This document shows positions 61,671 through 64,000 of a DNA stretch of 64,000 nt, one piece after another. Position numbers and translations under genes: made by a program. Each line of letters begins with the position of its first letter. Position 1 is the first letter of the stretch. This DNA is from Ponticoccus alexandrii (lineage in GTDB: Bacteria; Pseudomonadota; Alphaproteobacteria; Rhodobacterales; Rhodobacteraceae), in assembly GCF_016806125.1 (NCBI RefSeq), contig NZ_CP047166.1, forward strand, positions 3,658,001-3,722,000, in the 5' to 3' direction. The notes beneath the pieces are model-generated. The model made no database searches and was not told where the DNA came from. It was given only the letters and a program-made list of their open reading frames with translations.

Positions 61671-62053
61671 CCCCCAGACTGCGCGTCGCCCGCCCGACGG
61701 CGGATCTGGACGCGCTGCTGCCCTTCTACGTCGAGGGGCTGGGGCTGGAGGTGCTGACCCGCTTCACAGGGCACGACGGCTTTGACGGGGTCATGCTGGG
61801 GCATGCAAAGGCGCCCTGGCACCTGGAGTTCACCCGCTCGGACCACCCTGCCCCGCGCGCGCCCAGCCTCGACAACCTGCTGGTGCTGTATCTGCCCGAC
61901 CGGGCCGAATGGCAGGTCGCCGTGGCGCGGATGCAGGCGGCGGGCTTTGCGCCGGTGGCCGCGCTCAATCCCTACTGGGACCGGCAGGGCGCGACATTCG
62001 AAGATCCGGAGGACTGGCGCGTGGTCTTGCAGAACGACAGCTGGGATCTGTGA
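61667..62053 (+). CDS. VOC-family protein (glyoxalase fold)
   Basis: A 128-residue protein of the vicinal oxygen chelate superfamily, with a repeated beta-alpha-beta-beta-beta fold visible in [17 protein letters not shown] and the closing [20 protein letters not shown]. These domains hold a divalent metal in enzymes such as dioxygenases or fosfomycin-resistance proteins, or simply bind ligands. The start is GTG 61667, overlapping the prs stop. The function is not known. Confidence 0.82.
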   Translation: MTPRLRVARPTADLDALLPFYVEGLGLEVLTRFTGHDGFDGVMLGHAKAPWHLEFTRSDHPAPRAPSLDNLLVLYLPDRAEWQVAVARMQAAGFAPVAALNPYWDRQGATFEDPEDWRVVLQNDSWDL

Positions 62054-62173
62054 CCGCGAGACGCGGGCAGGCGGCGGCTTAAGGCGCTTTGGGTCAACTG
62101 CGCGATACGCCGGGTCTGCCACGCCCAGGGCGGTGCCGGGGCATTTCCAGTCAAAGAAGCGGCAGGTCACGCT

Positions 62174-62524
62174 CTAGTAGAGCGTCCAGTCATCCTCTGA
62201 CGCGACTTCCCCGATGGCCAGCCAGTTCATCCGGACGCGGGCAACGCGGGTGTCGGACCAGGTGCGGAAGGCAAGATCGAAGCCGGTTGTGGTGACGTTT
62301 TCGGCGGCGATATCGGCGCGCACGTTGGCACCCTGATCCATGTCCCACAGCGACAGCGCGACCTGCACGGCGGGCGGCGTGCGGAAGGGCTCTGCAAAGC
62401 GGATCGTCTTGCGCCGCTCCCGGGCACCCGAGCCGGTCCACATCTCGCCGCCAGAGGCAAAGTCCGAGAACAGTTCCTCGTTGCCCTGTGCGACCCCGAT
62501 CAGCGCGCCCGTGAATTTCCGCAT
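62174..62524 (-). CDS. H-type lectin domain protein
   Basis: A 116-residue protein whose second half is a single H-type lectin domain, with the family pattern VQVALSLWDMDQGANVRADI and TTTGFDLAFRTWSDTRVARV (regions only), ending in NWLAIG. This fold is best known in animal N-acetylgalactosamine-binding lectins. No signal peptide is seen, so it would be cytosolic unless secreted by another route. It stands alone on the minus strand. Its sugar target is unknown. Confidence 0.85.
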   Translation of the reverse strand: MRKFTGALIGVAQGNEELFSDFASGGEMWTGSGARERRKTIRFAEPFRTPPAVQVALSLWDMDQGANVRADIAAENVTTTGFDLAFRTWSDTRVARVRMNWLAIGEVASEDDWTLY

Positions 62525-62646
62525 CTGCCCCTCTTGGCCGTTTTTCCTGCCTATAGCCCATGCAACCCGGGCGTGCAGCCCTTAATGCACCGGGCTCCGA
62601 CCATGTCACCCGGAAGCCATGTCGCGCGTCGGCTCAGGTCCCGTGG

Positions 62647-63291
62647 CTACAGCGGCCCGCCGTTGCCCTCGACCGACAGCACGCCCACCGCATCCAGCCC
62701 GCCGAGGATGGCGTCGACCGCGACGGTGGCAAGGATGATCCCCATGACCCGGCTGACAACGCCCGCGCCGGTATTGCCCAGCACGCGCTTCAGCGGCGCG
62801 GCGGCCAGCAGCAGCAACAGCGTCAGGACCAGCACCAGCGTCAGCAGGCCCGCCGTGACCAGTTGCTCGGACACGGAGTGGCGGTGATTGTCGGTCAGCA
62901 CCACGATGGCCAGCATAGCCCCGGGAGACGCGATGGAGGGCATCGCCAGTGGGAAAACCGCGCCCGAGAGATGATCGCGTTCCGCCTCTGCCATTTCGCG
63001 CTCGGGTTTACTATCGCCAAAGATCATGGTCAGCGCGAAGAGGAAAAGGATCACCCCACCCGCGATCTGGAACGACCCGAAGCGCAGGCCAAGCCCTTCC
63101 AGCAGAATCTGCCCTCCGACCAGAAAGGCCATGAGCACGATCCACGCGACGATCACCCCGCGCACGGCGAATTTCCAGTGCAGCGCTACCGGGACAGAGG
63201 CGGTGGCGAAGTAGAACACCGGTAAGGAGCCGATCGGGTCGATGACCACGAACAGCGTCACGAGTTCACGCAGAAGGGCAGTGAGGTCCAA
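62647..63291 (-). CDS. MarC-family integral membrane protein
   Basis: A 214-residue protein with about six hydrophobic helices, matching the MarC/UPF0056 family; its role is unknown despite the historical link to antibiotic resistance. VTLFVVIDPIGSLPVF and FPLAMPSIASPGAMLAIVVL are the family landmarks. The start appears to be a TTG at 63291, with AAGGA eight bases upstream (LDLTALLREL); no ATG gives a sensible N-terminus. Confidence 0.86.
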   Translation of the reverse strand: MDLTALLRELVTLFVVIDPIGSLPVFYFATASVPVALHWKFAVRGVIVAWIVLMAFLVGGQILLEGLGLRFGSFQIAGGVILFLFALTMIFGDSKPEREMAEAERDHLSGAVFPLAMPSIASPGAMLAIVVLTDNHRHSVSEQLVTAGLLTLVLVLTLLLLLAAAPLKRVLGNTGAGVVSRVMGIILATVAVDAILGGLDAVGVLSVEGNGGPL

Positions 63292-63491
63292 GGGCGCAAT
63301 CCTTGCGTCAGAAGGCCGATTTCGGGGGATGCGTCCCTCGTAACGCGGGCCGCCTATGGAGGAAATGGCCTTTTCGGGCAAATCTGGCAAGAGCCGCGAC
63401 GGACCGCTGTCGCGCGGGCCGTTTTTGTGACGCAAGGAAACGGCGTGGAGCAAAGCGCGGGCCAAACCAGCCCCGCCTGTCCCCTGAACGC

Positions 63492-63518
63492 GAAAGCCCC
63501 GCCGAAGGGCGGGGCTTT
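63492..63518 (-). terminator. Intrinsic terminator after atpC
   Basis: A perfect 12-bp stem (GAAAGCCCCGCC and its complement) with a three-base GAA/TTC loop. On the minus strand the stem ends in TTTC, giving a short U-tract 28 bp after the atpC stop. It probably ends the atp operon. Confidence 0.82.
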
Positions 63519-63545
63519 CAGAAAGTCTTGTGGTCCGGCGGGCCG

Positions 63546-63980
63546 TCAGATCGACGGCTGCTTCGGATCCAGACCGATGTGCGTGCCGACGGCGACCATG
63601 TCCATCAGAAGCTTGACCGCGTCATCGACGGGGCCCGGCTCGTTCGGGAAGGCCTCTTTGGTCTTCTGGTAGGAGGCATGAGCCTCATCCACCATCGACT
63701 CGTAGGTGGCCTGATCCACGTCGCCACGCGGCAGCGCGCGTTCGGCGAGAACCGAAAGCGACTCGCCGATTTCGGCGAAACCGCCGGTCACGACGAACTC
63801 TTCGGTGCCGTTTTCGGTCTCCACGGTCAGGATGCCCGGACGCAGCGTGGTGATCGTCGGCGCGTGGTTCGGCATGGCGGTCATGTCGCCAGCCGCCCCG
63901 GGGATCTGCACCGATTTGACCTGCGCCGAGAGCAGCTTGCGCTCGGGCGAGACGAGGTCGAATTGCATCGTATCTGCCAT
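63546..63980 (-). CDS. atpC: F0F1 ATP synthase epsilon subunit
   Basis: A 144-residue epsilon subunit of the F1 part, which links the gamma stalk to the c-ring and restrains ATP hydrolysis. The beta-sandwich start ([16 protein letters not shown]) and the [19 protein letters not shown] hallmark are clear. The C-terminal helical region is short and slightly divergent. It is the usual last gene of the atpHAGDC operon, the rest of which lies beyond the right edge of the window, and a terminator follows. Confidence 0.95.
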   Translation of the reverse strand: MADTMQFDLVSPERKLLSAQVKSVQIPGAAGDMTAMPNHAPTITTLRPGILTVETENGTEEFVVTGGFAEIGESLSVLAERALPRGDVDQATYESMVDEAHASYQKTKEAFPNEPGPVDDAVKLLMDMVAVGTHIGLDPKQPSI

Positions 63981-64000
63981 GTGAACTCCTTGGTCGTGCG

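Noticed and set aside
1-64000. tRNA, rRNA, insertion sequence or prophage
   Set aside because: No acceptor-stem/T-loop pattern, transposase, integrase or phage gene was recognisable by eye; a tRNA scan would be needed to exclude a missed tRNA.

Overview
The window is one continuous stretch of a high-GC alphaproteobacterial chromosome, most likely a marine Rhodobacteraceae (roseobacter-type) genome. The basis is the mix of genes: a pca/pob protocatechuate cluster with a PcaQ-type LysR regulator, etfBA, a DmdC-like long acyl-CoA dehydrogenase, aerobic hemF, a pyrB/pseudo-pyrC pair, DUF898-M48 cassettes, a TelA/XpaC module, and the strong GC bias at third codon positions. I saw no phage, transposase, CRISPR array, rRNA or tRNA gene. 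The region reads as core chromosome with some accessory islands.

Layout. 1-3.4 kb: the tail of exoD, an SH3-domain envelope protein and parC. 3.6-12.0 kb: two paralogous two-gene cassettes (DUF898 membrane protein plus M48 metallopeptidase) flank an EamA exporter and the electron-transfer flavoprotein operon etfBA. 12.1-16.1 kb: smc and a small lipoprotein. 16.3-21.2 kb: aromatic catabolism, with pobA-pcaC-pcaH-pcaG and a beta-keto-acid cleavage enzyme on the minus strand and pcaQ divergent. 21.4-32.0 kb: housekeeping genes (YbjN protein, D-Ala-D-Ala carboxypeptidase with SPOR domain, HAD phosphatase, clpS, an RsmC-like methyltransferase, a degenerate SDR, hemF, a secreted ClpP-like/PAN protein, rluE, tadA, rluB).

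32.1-40.2 kb is the most unusual region. It holds two very small membrane proteins, two XpaC-type membrane proteins, TelA, a DUF2927 lipoprotein, an SPFH-GYF fusion and a tail-anchored double zinc-ribbon protein. Together they look like an envelope-stress or membrane-scaffold module related to the TelA/XpaC and YdjG/YdjI systems of other bacteria. 40.3-54.0 kb: PfkB kinase, dtd, an MBL hydrolase with an acyl-CoA dehydrogenase, Sua5, YqgE/AlgH, a stand-alone DsbD-alpha protein, an RND efflux pair, moaB and a family-4-like uracil-DNA glycosylase without Fe-S ligands. 54.3-58.8 kb: pyrB, two small membrane proteins, a catalytically dead dihydroorotase and plsY. 59.2-64 kb: an alpha/beta hydrolase, a DsbA-type isomerase, prs, a VOC protein, an H-type lectin, marC and atpC.

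The gaps between genes hold a dispersed repeat family: at least eleven copies of a GTATTT...GAAGAAG box, several joined to GC-rich hairpins. A 20-bp minisatellite of eight copies lies at 6051-6208. Tight overlaps of stop and start codons (ATGA, TGATG, TAATG) suggest translational coupling in many operons.
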